Part shown: piece by piece, positions 1 to 11,571 of the stretch | Numbering within the stretch: position 1 is the stretch's first letter | Layout: every line of letters begins with the position of its first letter | Source of the DNA: Lepiota brunneoincarnata | Taxonomy: Eukaryota > Basidiomycota > Agaricomycetes > Agaricales > Agaricaceae | DNA: 64,000 nucleotides | Reading direction: 5' to 3' | NCBI GenBank assembly: GCA_023014365.1 | Contig: JAEBUN010000013.1 | Span: forward strand, 186,001-250,000 | Made by a program: the position numbers and the translations under genes | The notes under the pieces: generated by a model | What the model was told of the DNA's origin: nothing | The model's input: the letters and a program-made list of their open reading frames with translations, nothing else | Databases searched by the model: none

Positions 1-460
1 CTGAGTAGAGTAGAACATATGATGTCAAAGTATGGGGGCGATCCAGTTAGAATTTCGCGGGCTACTTTCAAAATAACATATGGAGAATAAATACGCGGTT
101 GGTGGGAAGTGTTTCACTACTTTCTTGCTACAGCGGTTTGAGCCTGAACCACTCTAACTAGGGACTAGTGACGGGCTGACATTACCATCTAATTACAGGG
201 TTTTTTAGGTGAGCTCAGATACTCGTCCTCCCAGTCCCTCGGCCTAGAACTCGGCTCATGCTGTAATATCGGGCGTCCAGGGGATTCGCGCGTTTCTCAG
301 ACAGATGGAACGCTGATGGTAACCTAGGCGTCTATGGTCACGTGGGTGTAACGTGTATTGGCAAATGGCAACAGTAGACGCTACAGCACTCACATATCTC
401 TCCGCGTTACACAATGTAAGAACCCTTTTCGTTACCTGGACCGCCATGTGTCCTTCCGCC

Positions 461-2195
461 ATGGTCGATACCAACTATACTGCTCTTTCGTCTTTCCGGT
501 CGAATGATGGCGGTCCGCATCCCAAACCTAGCTCTATCCGACTCCCCAAGCAAAAACCGCAAGCGCGAAGCTTGCTCGAGTCCAAGTATGCCTTTCTCCT
601 TCGCGTGGGCGCATTCATTATCCTCGAATTCGGTTTCATCATTCTTGCGTCTGTGGTCGTGACCCGCCCACTTCCGCTCAACCTATCGTCTGATACCACG
701 GTCACCGAAGCCAAAGGTGGTGTCACAATCATTTCCGTCGCCTGGCATGCTTTTGCCATCATAATCATCAAGGACGTCATCCTCCATATTTTCAGCGCGG
801 AATGGATAGCCCAGTATCGTAGGACAGGGAAGATACTGCCCGGAGACACCGACATCGTTTCCCGGATGACAGCAGGCCTCATCAGCCAGATTCGACACTT
901 CACCTCCAGAAACGCGACACTTCCCTATCGCCTTGCATTTATTTCGGCGATGCTGCTTATGGTGGTGAATGGATTGGGACCCAGTGCTATCACCGTCAAC
1001 CCTATCCTTTCTCAGTATCCCCTCAACATTCAGGTGGCTAATCTCACCATTACTGAAAACCTCTCTTTACAAGGTTCCACTACGTTGGCAGTGGATCGCG
1101 CTAACCTCATTGTGAGGTTGGAGCAGTTGGAAAACGCGATATATGGCTTCAGGACGCAAGGCAACGTGCTAATACCCTGGCCCCCGTCCGACCTGACTTC
1201 GGCCAATGGATCCATCAAATACGAAAGCGATGTGGTGAACTACAATTTTAAATGTTCGTGGAAGCAGCCAACTATGGGGGAGAACCTGATCCGGTGGACT
1301 ATTGACAATAAGCGGTGGTTTGTCTATACCAGTATCAGCATTGACCCTAGCTCCAGATCTTTCGACGACGCAAGTGAGTACTGCTCCCCCTCCCCCTGGG
1401 CTCTATCTTATATATATACAAATAGCAATCCTACCGATGGAAGAGGAGCGTATCTCCGGTGGCACCGCAGATAGTCCGCTTATTGCTTTCCTTTTCCTTG
1501 GGAGCAACACCACTCTCTCAGAGCACGTCGTGCTGAACCTTGAAGGGCTACCTACGACATTCCTCGCCCCATCCTCTTCCAACGATACTATTTCCAATTC
1601 AAGCCCGGCGCTCGCCACCATCCTGCTCTGCGACCCTCAATCAAGGGTTACCCCCGCTACAGTTACGCTATCACGAGGCACTCTTCTCGCAGACACCCAT
1701 TCCGGTCCCCCATTGACCAACAACGTCCCGCCAACAGCAGCAAACGCGATTTTCTCTCAGAGCCTCCTTGATGCCACATCATCGCCGGATAATTACGGCG
1801 ACCAGTCCCTCGTGAACCCCATAGCACGAGTCTTATTCCTCACCGACCCCTCATTCTCGCACGAAGGTAAAACTGACGGGATCAAACCGCTCTCGCTGGA
1901 TCAAATCAACGAAAAGATGAATAACGTGCTTCCCTCAGCGGCAAAAGCCTATCTGAGTGGGTATAGACCCAATGACGACAACCTTACATTTCCTTCATTC
2001 GAGACGCTTTCTACTGGTGCGAGAGCGGATAAGGAGGCATTGGCACTTGTTGGGAGCAAGCCGTTTCTGATAGCACTGATTGTGGTGGTGGGATTGTTGG
2101 TAGTGTTGTTGATTGCACTTGTAGTGATGGTGAGGGCTGACGAGCTGCAGACCTTTGATTTGGAGAACATCGAGAAGGCACTGCATGTACAGTGA
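461..2195 (+). CDS. Family A membrane protein with large ectodomain, two exons
   Basis: Predicted 560-residue integral membrane protein of unknown function; I do not recognise a named domain. Exons are 461-1373 and 1426-2195. The 52-bp intron begins GTGAGTA, ends ATAG and interrupts a codon after its first base. I chose the ATG at 461 because it sits in the context CCGCCATGG; the reading frame is open further upstream but only from a GTG. Membrane segments lie near residues 44-67, 88-110, 157-177 and about 516-540, with a basic N-terminal tail and a short C-terminal tail. Between the third and fourth segments is a domain of about 340 residues with several N-x-S/T sites, so it is probably extracytoplasmic. 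Family signatures are FSAEW followed by LPGDTD after the second segment, and LLCDP in the ectodomain. Paralogues lie at 28.1, 32.5, 40.6, 56.8 and 58.7 kb. No frameshift or stop is visible. Confidence 0.75.
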
Positions 2196-2675
2196 TACAT
2201 GGTATCTTGCGTTGATATAGGATCACAGGGGATTGGTTACCCGCGAGGCGCCAATTATAGCGTGAAGGCGTATGGCGGAGGTGTGTTATGTTATGCTTCC
2301 AGTGGGTGCAGGCAGGGTTCTCGTTCCAGGCTGTCAGTCCTGGTACTGTCAGCCACTAATCCCAAAGTGTGCTTCGTGTATGAACCGTTCTTGGCCGTTG
2401 ATCGTAGCAGTGTAGACATTTACGAATCCACAACCCGGTACAAGATGCCTGGAATAAATACTGAAAGGACCGTCCGTGTGCGTAATGACAAAAAAAAAGA
2501 AAAAAGGAAGGGATGTAGCAATGTCCGAGCGCGAGCGAGAGGTAAGAGTCGACATGAAATGAATGTGGTAGATAACTACAAGCAAAAGCTGATACCCCAA
2601 TCCGTGAGTCCAGCAACTGTGAGCCAGAACAACATGCGAACTCACTTTGAAACTTGAAACATGAATGGAGCCCAG
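2196..2675. other. Intergenic, no gene seen
   Basis: Sequence between the family A gene and the candidate minus-strand gene. It contains an A-rich run near 2489-2505. Open frames on both strands are short and lack homology to anything I recognise. Confidence 0.5.
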
Positions 2676-3143
2676 CTACGATGCGTCCGTCTTGGACTTT
2701 CCGCTCAACGTCACACCTTCACTTGCTTTCGTCTCCGGAACCAACGAACCACCAGGATCCATGCTCCTCCTCATATCGTTGAACGGCTCCAACGGTCGTA
2801 GCTCAGGCAACGGTGGCAGCGTTGGTTGCATCTGCATTTGCTCCCTGCTCGCATTGTTGTGTTTATCACGAAACGTCCCGACTTGTCTTTCACGTATTCT
2901 TTCGCCATGAAGGCGTCGTCCACTTGCTGCTCTTTTGGATGCCTCTTTCCCGCACCGTGAAATTGGTTTTCATCCGCGCTAGGCTCCGTTTTGAAGCAAC
3001 CTGCGGTTCGAAAAAAACCAGCAAAAGAAAATTGAAATTAGGGCAAAAAACCGTAGTGGGCGGCGGGCGGCTGACGAGTCAGGGAAAATGAACGTACAGC
3101 ACCAACCACAGAGGTATGCAAAGCAGAGTCCTATGTCTCCCAT
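2676..3143 (-). CDS. Candidate small Cys-rich protein, two exons, uncertain
   Basis: Low-confidence model on the minus strand. Exon 1 (3143-3098) starts at an ATG and encodes a Cys/aromatic-rich stretch (MGDIGLCFAYLCGWC). A 97-bp intron (3097-3001, GTACGT to CCGCAG) joins in frame to an exon encoding a hydrophilic segment containing DDAFMAKEYVKDKSGRF. Read without a shift, the protein ends at 2771 after 91 residues. A -1 change near 2848 would instead give a Pro-rich tail (TLPPLPELRPLEPFNDM) that stops at 2676 and looks more protein-like. Either there is a frameshift or a splice I missed. I do not recognise the protein. Its 3' end converges on the plus-strand family A gene. Confidence 0.3.
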
Positions 3144-4430
3144 GTTCGAATCCAATGGGATAACTTGGCTTGGGCGGTGTGGGGAGGAGGAGGAGATGAC
3201 GGTTGGAGACGAAGAAGTTGATGTCCTGACATTAGTGATGTGGAGTCCAAGAAGCCGGTTAGCCCAATTTAAATCTATTCGTGACACCAAACATCGCTCC
3301 CGAAATGGGATCCGACATTCAGCCTGTCGGTCATTCGCCAGCTCACAATTAGAACGCTCGGATTCACATCTGGGACCTTGGTGACAATTGATGACAAGCT
3401 CCCTCGAAGACCTTCAAAAAAAATACTGTGCGCTGTCTCCTACTGCCCATGGTGGTAAATGTATATATCTCGTAAGGTTTTCCGGGAACCAATGGTGGGC
3501 CAGGGCCAAACTGTAGGCTTAGAAATTACCATTCTGACAGTTGAAAATGCAATTTCCAACAGTTGGCGCAACAATTAATTATTCCCACATATATACCCCT
3601 GATCGATCTCGCAAAACTACCAGCGAGCGCTCAAGAAGAAGCGACCATACATCGGATTCGGTCCACCACAATTAAATCAGGGAAGGTCAACCGTCCTGCG
3701 CCGGATACGGGGGGGATTCCATCGCCGAAAGTAATCATAAGTATAATATTTTTGTTTTTAATCAGGTGTCAACCACCCGACCTACGAGGGTGGAACAGTA
3801 CAGGCATGCTATACCTTGGCGGACTGATGATATAGAACTTGTGTTTCATAGACTCTACCTCGACGTCTGTCCACACACAACTCGAGCTGGAAGATATGAG
3901 GCCTTGGGAACCAAAGGGGTAATAAACAGGGGTGTTTTGTGTTAAATTCTGATGCAATGTCAGAAGTCATTAATTCCCTCTTCCGAGATAAACATAACTC
4001 AGGGAAGCTAGGATCAGAAAAATGCGCCAGAGGAACAGCCGGGGCCTGCTGAGCTCAGGGTGGTCAAGGCACAGCCACATCAGCTTGGTAATCCGAGCCC
4101 ACATGGGCCGCACACAGGTTGCAACTCTCAAGTTCACGTTTTCAGACGCAAACTTGTCCCACGCCTTTCGCCCTTCCATGCTGGTTGGCGTTCACGCCTA
4201 TCAAATGCTTTCATTTTTCGGAGTAAATTAGCCGTTTCTCCTCGCCAAGCTCAGGTTATTCCTAGGACGAGCCAGTAGCCTCGGTCCATGCTAAGCGATC
4301 TAGATATCCGTCGGGCCCTCCCCCTCGCTTCATAATTTTTAAATATTGTAAATTCGCATTAATTTAGCTCGAGAGCTGGAGCAGAGACAATGATTTGAGG
4401 TATCCGAGCTGAGATATATAAAGGACCGTT
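3144..4430. other. Intergenic with short dispersed-repeat relic
   Basis: No convincing gene. The stretch at about 4065-4200 resembles segments at 53.69-53.84 kb and, more weakly, 55.62-55.79 kb (shared AGCCACAxCAGCTxGGTAA and a following GATGCAAA-like block), so it is a decayed copy of the material flanking the family A and B relics downstream. Confidence 0.4.
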
Positions 4431-4439
4431 TCTCAAATA

Positions 4440-4860
4440 TATCTGAACAAGAATCACGACACCTGCGCTGGCTCATCAGAACACTCTAATCTTGCCAGTC
4501 ACAATCAAGAAAAGGTCACGTATTCTCCAGACAACATATTGCATTCCCCGCTACAGATTCCAGACACTACCATTGACTTGCCCATCAACCCAATCAACTG
4601 TCCAACAATCGTCTAGTGAGTGGAAGGAAATTCTCAGTACATCGATCTTGGGATAACTGAAAGAGATCAGGTACATGTGTATTTTGATGATCCTTCTCCT
4701 CATTGCTAGTGGAGTCCAGTCTTGCGATCGACAGGCACAGCTGAGGATGTTGGCAGCATGTGCGGGAGCCGTTCAAGCTATAGCTCTAATTCTTCAGGTT
4801 TGCTGTTCATGGCCAGCAGCGAGCACAGAGGTGGATCCAGACTCCAGTGTCTAGGTGCAG
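4440..4860 (+). pseudogene. Family B (7TM-like) gene fragment
   Basis: One of at least six related fragments, with others near 24.6, 31.1, 48.4, 52.0 and 61.9 kb. Shared landmarks in order are ACACCTGCGCTGGCT, a block ending in a GTCTGGTGAGTGG-like 5' splice site, CTCAGTACATCGATC, and CTATAGCTCTAATTCTTCAGGT. The last block encodes a hydrophobic helix ending A-L-I-L-Q. The frame is broken by indels and there is no full ORF. By position it corresponds to an internal membrane helix of the better preserved copy at 37.4 kb. The 7TM assignment is an inference from the hydrophobic pattern, not a named domain match. Confidence 0.55.
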
Positions 4861-4917
4861 GGAGCTTTTGAGCCATTCCAGTTATCATTATGCTGACAAG
4901 TTGATCTAGTGACCATA

Positions 4918-6322
4918 TGTTATGATCCGTGCTCCTTCTGTATCTGAGGATAACTGGAGACAGCCTTCAATCACTCTGCAAGGTGTCCAAGATGGTTGGC
5001 CTTGTAGAGCTTAGTGGATCACGCTCAATGAGATAACAAGGGAACACACCAAGTTAAGGCAGAGAGGGTTAACAACTGCTGTTAACAAGATTAAAGCTTA
5101 GGGCTTTAATCTCTACTTGTACAGGCTGTTATGATCCGTGCTCCTTCTGTATCCGAGGATAACTGGAGACGGCCTTCAATCACTCTACAAGGTGTCCGAG
5201 ACGGTTGGCCTTATAGAGCTTAGTGGATCGCGCTCAATGAGATAACGAGGGAAGACGCCAAGTTAAGGCAGAGAGGTAAACGACCGCTGTTAACAAGATT
5301 AAAGCTTAAGGCTTTAATCTCTACTTGTACAGGCCTTATATACCTATGAGGTGCTATATACTCGTTATAGGTTACTTGGCTGTTCTACTGGTCGTGCACA
5401 GTCCTGACCATGATGCACATCCTGGCTGATGGCATCCTAGTGTTATTTATATTACAATGAGTCAGTACTCTCGCTACTGCTGTGCGATGTTCCATCGCTT
5501 TCCTCTGACTCATAATCTTCTTCTCCCGATTGTATCTCCATGGAGTCCTCTCCGTTCTCGCTCTCCATTCTCTCGGTGCTTCCATCCGTATCGGAGGTTG
5601 GGTCGGTTGATCCATGGTTATCTTCCTCGTCCTCGGGGTATTCCAATATATCCTCCAAGGTTATCTCCATTCCTGCTTCTCTCGCCAGGTCCTGCATGGC
5701 AGTGTAATATTCCCCTTCTTCGTCTTCGTATTCTTGTGCCCGTAGTTGGTCTGTAGTCTCCTGTACCCATCTTGTAAAGTCAAACAATAGTTCTTGTTCC
5801 TCCCGGTCTGGACTGTTCATAACACAGGCCTTATATACCTATGAGACACTATATACTTGTTATAGGTAGTTGGGCTGTTCTACTGGTTGTCCACAGTCTT
5901 AACCATGATGCACATCCTAGCTGATGGCATCCTACTGTTATTTATATTACAATGAGTCAGTGTCCTCATTCTTACTGCTGTGCGATGTTCCATTGCTTTC
6001 CTCTGACTCATAATCTCCTTCTCCCAATTCTATCTCCATGGAGTCTCCTCTATTCCCGCTCTCCACTCTCTTGGTACTTCTGTCTACATCGGAGGTTGGA
6101 TCGGTTGATCCATGGCTGCCCTCTTTGTCCTCGGGGTATTCCAGAATATCCTCCAGAGTTATCTCCATTCCTGCTTCTCTTGCCAGGTCCTGCATAGTGT
6201 TACAATATTCCCCTTCTTTGTCATCATACTCCTGTGCTTGTAACTGGTCTGTGGTCTCCTGTACCCATCTTGTAAAGTTGAATAGTTGTTCCTGTTCCTC
6301 TTGATCCAGACTATTCATAACA
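4918..6322 (-). repeat. 3' LTR of element 1, split by a nested solo LTR
   Basis: The LTR begins TGTTATGATCC at 4918 and ends CATAACA at 6322. It is interrupted at 5127-5824 by a younger LTR of the same family, so its real length is about 700 bp (4918-5126 plus 5830-6322). It differs from the other LTRs at many sites, mostly C to T or G to A. It still carries the U3 reading frame that stops at 5947. Confidence 0.85.
5127..5824 (-). repeat. Solo LTR nested in the older LTR
   Basis: A complete 698-bp LTR with TGTTATGA and TCATAACA ends, flanked on both sides by the 5-bp target-site duplication CAGGC (5122-5126 and 5825-5829). Removing it restores a continuous older LTR. No internal element sequence is attached, so it is a solo LTR left by LTR-LTR recombination. 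It contains the intact 122-codon U3 frame (5452-5820, minus). Confidence 0.93.
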
Positions 6323-6335
6323 TTATCCCCTTCGT
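6323..6335 (-). promoter_or_regulatory. Purine-rich tract next to the 3' LTR of element 1
   Basis: On the minus strand this reads ACGAAGGGGATAA directly before the LTR start TGTTATGA. A purine tract here is expected as the plus-strand primer in LTR retrotransposons. It lies inside ORF3 and encodes part of PYEGDN. In element 2 the equivalent segment has been replaced. Confidence 0.6.
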
Positions 6336-6773
6336 AAGGTCTGATGTCCTCATCAGACATATCCTCAGTATAGTCCGACAGGCTCTCCTGTGATATTTGA
6401 TTTGGTGACAGGATCCCAGTCATAGTAAGGGTCGGGTTCTGGAGAGTCGCTTCGGTAGCTTGGTGGTTTGGGGACAGCAGGTCTTGGGTGAGGTCAATGA
6501 CAAGGGGTTCTCTGGAGCGAGTGGTGACAGGTGTGTTGAATGACCGATTCAGAAAGTCAGTGGCTTCTACCAGTAGATGTGGTGGTGGCGTTGGTGGCCG
6601 GAATGATGACAGGGGCACCTTGAATTCAGGTGCAGAGGGGTCTGGCTGAGGTGGGGCGCTGCTCGGTGTTTGCAATAATGTGTCAAATATTGTTGTTTGT
6701 GGTTTCGCGTGTGAGGGATCAAGCTCTGCTTGGTATTCCTTGTGGGCAGCGATACAGGCCAGGTGTTATGATC

Positions 6774-7462
6774 CGTGCTCCTTCTGTATCCGAGGATAAC
6801 TGGAGACGGCCTTCAATCACTCTACAAGGTGTCCGAGACGGTTGGCCTTGTAGAGCTTAGTGGATCGCGCTCAATGAGATAACGAGGGAAGACGCCAAGT
6901 TAAGGCAGAGAGGTAAACGACCGCTGTTAACAAGATTAAAGCTTAAGGCTTTAATCTCTACTTGTACAGGCCTTATATACCTATGAGGTGCTATATACTC
7001 GTTATAGGTTACTTGGCTGTTCTACTGGTCGTGCGCAGTCCTGACCATGATGCGCATCCTGGCTGATGGCATCCTAGCGTTTATTTATATTACAATGAGT
7101 CAGTACTCTCGCTACTGCTGTGCGATGTTCCATCGCTTTCCTCTGACTCATAATCTTCTTCTCCCGATTGTATCTCCATGGAGTCTTCTTCGTTCTCGCT
7201 CTCCATTCTCTCGGTGCTTCCATCCGTATCGGAGGTTGGGTCGGTTGATCCATGGTTATCTTCCTCGTCCTCGGGGTATTCCAATATATCCTCCAAGGTT
7301 ATCTCCATTCCTGCTTCTCTTGCCAGGTCCTGCATGGCGGTATAATATTCCCCTTCCTCGTCTTCGTATTCTTGTGCCTGTAGTTGGTCTGTAGTCTCCT
7401 GTACCCATCTTGTAAAGTCGAACAATAATTCTTGTTCCTCCCGGTCTGGACTGTTCATAACA
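6774..7462 (-). repeat. Solo LTR inserted in ORF3 of element 1
   Basis: A 689-bp LTR flanked by the 5-bp target-site duplication CCAGG (6769-6773 and 7463-7467). The sequences on either side join without gap to match element 2 around 21076-21120, which proves the insertion. Few CpG changes are visible compared with the host element, so it is younger. Confidence 0.93.
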
Positions 7463-8267
7463 CCAGGTACCATACTTGCGGGTTGATGTTGGTAAGGGTT
7501 TCTTTCACAGTGCTTCTTGTAATGGCCAGGGGCAATCTTTCGACAATATTGACATTGGTAGCGTGGGCATCCTGCCTTGATATGGCCATATTGATGGCAG
7601 CAGTTGCAGCAAGTTCTGGTGTTGGGTAGGTGGTTGGTGGTAGTCCCAGTGGGGGCATTATTAGAAGCAGATATAACTTGTATAGCACTTGGTGGTTGGT
7701 TATATGTATCCACCATGGGAGGGTTGGAAGGTTGGGTGGCGGTCCCAATAGGTAGGACAGGGCAGTCCTGACTTCCGCTTCCATTGCTCGTGCTTGGGAT
7801 CATACTCTCGAATGGGAATTCAGTGAGAGCAGTTGATAGCATGGCAGAAATGGTAGCGCAGTCCTGTTCCTCTGTTGCACTAGAAAGAATAGTGGTGTAT
7901 AGTTCTTGGAATTCTGTTGTTCGGTCGTAGACAAGGCACTTGTGATACAGAAGAGCAGTAAAATGTCTTCCAGCAGGTGTTGACCAGGGGTACCATCGCT
8001 GGACTGCATTTAAGACGGGTTCTGGTAATATGAAAGGGAACTTCATGTAAAAGGATGGATCGTATTTCAGGTTGATTGGAGGGAAGGAAGGTATGCTGGA
8101 TGATATAAGGACTGTTGGTCCTGTCTGGTTGGTTGTCAATGGTATTGGCAGCAGGGCCAGGTTGGCTATTTCCTGTGACATGGTTTGCCAGGGATATGAT
8201 TCTTTCCCGGATGAGAAGGCGTCCATCATTGTCTGGTTCTGGGAGGTCTGGAGTGGTTGCTTGAGTA

Positions 8268-11200
8268 TTAGGTGGTTGGGTCATTGGTGGGGTTGTCTAG
8301 TTTGTGGGCCTTTTTATATTCTTCAATGATTTCCTTGGCATTCTCCAGGTTTGCTTCTGGCTCCCAGGAGTCCTTGGTGGGAAGGTATCCTTTCCATCTG
8401 ACTAGGAATTGGTATTTGTTCCGGAATCTTCTGTGGTGCAGTATTGACTCAACCTTGTATTCTTCTTCTCCATTGACAAGGTCGGGGGGCGGGGCTGTGT
8501 TGTATTCCCCATGTGTGTCGTTCCCTTCTGCAGGCATTAGGAGGCTTGCATGAAACTTGTTGTGGATCTTCCATTTGATGGGTAATTTTAGCTCATAGGT
8601 AACTGGTCTGAGTTTTCTTGTTATGGTGAAGGGACCTTCTTGGCGTTGGGCCAGTTTCTTCAAGGTGTACTGAATTGGGAGGTTGCAGTTGTCTAGCCAA
8701 ACCTTTTGTCCAACTTTTAGATTGATATCTGGCTGGTTATATCTTGCAGCCATTTTTAGTCTGGCTTGTTCATGCGCAGCTTGAGCTTCTTGGTGTATCT
8801 TGGCAAGGTATTTAAACTTTTCTCCTATTGCTGGAATATTTGTTAGCTCCTCGGAGGTCGGAAATCCTTTGGGGGTTGATCCATAGAGGAGTTCAAATGG
8901 GGTATGTTGGCGTTTGGCATGTGTCTTTGAGTTGTGAACATATTCTAGGAGTGGAAGTGCCTTTACCCATTTGTTTGGGTTTGATGAGCAATAGATGCCA
9001 AGGTATAGTTCTATTTCTTGATTGAATCGCTCTGTTTGTCTGTCTGTCTGTGGGTGGTAGGCGGTAGAGAGTGCTTGTTCAATTCCAAGTTGTTTGTAGA
9101 ATTCTTTCATGGATTTGGCAGTGAATCTGGGGTCACAATCGCTGAGAATCTTCTCAGGGAGGCCAAATCTAGAGAATAGCTGTTTGATAAGAATTTCGGC
9201 AATCTTGTCCGCATTGGCAGTTTTCACAGTAGGTTCTAGAATTATCCCCTTTGTAAGCTGGTTGACCATGACCAGTATAGAATCATGGGGTCTGTCCGGG
9301 GGTAGGTCTGTGATGAGATCCATCGAGATGTTTGAGAATGGATGGGTAGAGCAGGGTCCAGGGATAGGTTGAAGCAGTGGCTTCAGGGGGTGGCAATTGA
9401 TTTTGTATTGTTGGCAAGCACCACATCCTCGGACATAGTTCTTGACAAATGATTGCATCCCAGGCCAATAGGTGTACTCCTGGAGTTTTCTAGTAGTTTC
9501 TGCAATTCCAGGGTGTCCTGCGGTTGGTGAGTCATGTACTCTTTGCAGTAGGTGGCATCTGAGATGTAGATCTTGAGGTATAAATAGCTTTCCATGGACA
9601 CATGGGTGTCCTGAGTCATCTTCTTGAGCAATGTTGGTTTGTTTCTTCTTCTTCTATAGCTCCTTTATTTCCTGTTTGGTAGTTTCATCAATAATACAGA
9701 TGTGCTGTGGTTGTTCTGGGGTGAAGAATTTATTGGGTAGGGCAATAATCTGTTTGTTGTCTTTTATCTTGGGTTCATGGTCGGGTTGTCTTGAGAGGGC
9801 ATCCGCTGGTCCATTTTTCTTTCCAGGGATGTGCCGGATTTCGATGTCAAATTGTTGCATGTAGGCAATCCATTGAGCTTGTCTTCTACTGAGATCCTCG
9901 GGTTTTCTCCAGCGGCAGAGGTTGTCATGATCTGACCATACAATGGTCTTGTGAGATGATCCTTCTATGTGATGGCGCCATTCCTTGAGTGCTCGGATTA
10001 TGGCATTCAAATTTGCATTTCTCAGTCTTGAGGTATAGATCATTGTCTTTGAGTATCTTGAGTACCTCTCTTGTAAGACGTTGGAGTTCTTGTTTTGTTT
10101 TTGCATGGATGAGGATGTTGTCCATGTAAACAATTACTCCTCCATTATCAATGAGTTTTTGGAATAGCAAGTCCATCATGGTTTGGAAGGTTGCTGGGGA
10201 GTTGCACATTCCGAAAAACATGACCATAGGTTTGAATAGTCCTTGGGGTGTTCTGAATGCTCCTTTCCATTCATCTCCTTTGCATATACGGATGTTATTA
10301 TATCCTGCTTGTATGTTGACTTTGGTAAAGTATCTTGATCCTCGGAGTTTGTTGAGAATATGTGAGATGAGGGGAAGATTGTATGCGTTCTTGACAGTGT
10401 GTTCGTTAAGATACCTGTAATCTTGACAGGGGCGTAGTTTTCCATCTTTCTTCCCTACAAAGAAGAAGGGTGAGGCCATTGGTGACTTGGATGGTCGGAT
10501 GTATCCTTTTTGAAGATTTTCCTCAAGAAACGTGTCGAGTTCCTTTTTTTGTTAAGGGAGAGTTGGTAGGATTTCATAGCAATTGGTTTGAATGATTCTT
10601 TGAGTTCAATCTTGTGATCCCATGGTTGTTGTGGGGGGAATTGTTTGGCTTGTTTCTTGCTGAATACCAGAAGATATTCATGGAATTCTGTCGGTACAAC
10701 TTTTCTTGGGTCGTTGTTCTTCTTTTCTCCATGTTGTACAGCAAGGAATTGCAATGCTGAGGCTTTGAAGTTGATTTCTTCAAAGCTAGTAGGCTCAAGG
10801 GTGGAGATGTGATTGAGTTGGTCATTATATATCCAATCAGGTTCCATAGATTGGATGAGCTCTCAGTAGATAGTGTTGTCCCAACGTTCGTTTCTCCAGT
10901 GTAATTGTTTGGTGTCCCAGTTGATATCTGGGTTATGTTCTGCAAGCCAGGGGAATCCAAGGATGAGTCTTGGGCTTCTAAGGGAGACTACTTTTGGTTT
11001 GATCTCCATATCCTTTCTGTTAACCGTTAGGTTGAGAATTGTATAATGGGTGGCTGTTCCATTTTCATTAATGGATCTGTCAGCATTTTGTACTTCAATG
11101 GGTTGATCAAGGGGTATTGTTTTGAATGAATGTTGTCTGACCATTCCAGGGTCAATGAAATTTCCTGCTGCTCCTGAGTTGAGTAGGGCAAGTAGTTCCA

Positions 11201-11370
11201 CGCTTTCGGGTCCTTCCTTAGTGATTTTGTGTTTTTGGATTTGGCAGGGTAGGTGTATTACACATGCTGACGATTCCTGTAGTTTTACGACATTAATATC
11301 ATTATGTGGATAGTGAAAGGAAGGGGGTCTTTGTGGAGGGCTAGACGTGGTGGCTAGTCTCCTTAAGCAA
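8268..11370 (-). pseudogene. Element 1 pol (protease-RT-RNase H-integrase-chromodomain), broken
   Basis: Homologous throughout to the intact pol at 16730-20398. Visible lesions are: a CGA to TGA stop near 10869-10871; a 1-bp loss in an A-run near 10546-10552 that shifts frame; an RT catalytic motif changed from YMDD to YMDN; a deletion of about 460 bp at about 10003-10008 that removes the end of RT and the start of RNase H; and a TGG to TAG stop at about 9654-9656. The integrase and chromodomain portion (9458 to 8268) remains open and ends with DNPTNDPTT. Many Arg codons have become Cys, His or Gln, as expected from CpG decay. Confidence 0.9.
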
Positions 11371-11571
11371 AGTCCTTAACCAGAGGGGCATCTGGGTGGT
11401 TGGATTCATTTGCAAAATGTTCGTAAATGTCCTTGACTTCTTAGTTGGTTGCATTTTCTAGTATGTTGTATAGGGAATTCTTCTTCCTATAACTTGCTTG
11501 TCTTATTCTGGATATTGCATTTGACCGGTTTCTGGCATCCAAATTGTGGGGTAATTTGGATCGGTGATATA

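Larger units (their letters stand above)
5947..8229 (-). pseudogene. Element 1 ORF3 (zinc-knuckle protein), split by a solo LTR
   Basis: Third ORF downstream of pol, minus strand, starting at the ATG at 8229-8227 and overlapping the pol 3' end. The N-terminal part (8229 to 7463) ends with two zinc knuckles: C-x2-C-x4-H-x4-C (CNCCHQYGHIKAGC), then C-x2-C-x6-H-x4-C. The solo LTR at 6774-7462 separates it from the C-terminal part (6768 to 5947), which contains VIDLTQD and continues through the purine-rich tract just before the LTR into U3, stopping at 5947. The two halves are in different frames even after the LTR is removed; element 2 shows the same change of frame. The apparent 379-codon ORF at 7090-8229 is a chance in-frame fusion with the inserted LTR. 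Confidence 0.75.

Noticed and set aside
2199..2657. 152-codon plus-strand frame after the first family A gene
   Set aside because: Low-complexity, basic, A-rich composition, no homology to the repeats, and opposite-strand frames are equally long.
7090..8229. 379-codon ORF that appears to fuse a zinc-knuckle domain to an acidic tail
   Set aside because: The fusion point is the target site of the solo LTR at 6774-7462 (CCAGG duplication), so the fusion is a by-product of the insertion.
8268..9458. Intact integrase gene
   Set aside because: The open frame is the surviving 3' part of a broken pol. It has no start of its own and carries several CpG-type missense changes such as LSDCDPRF.
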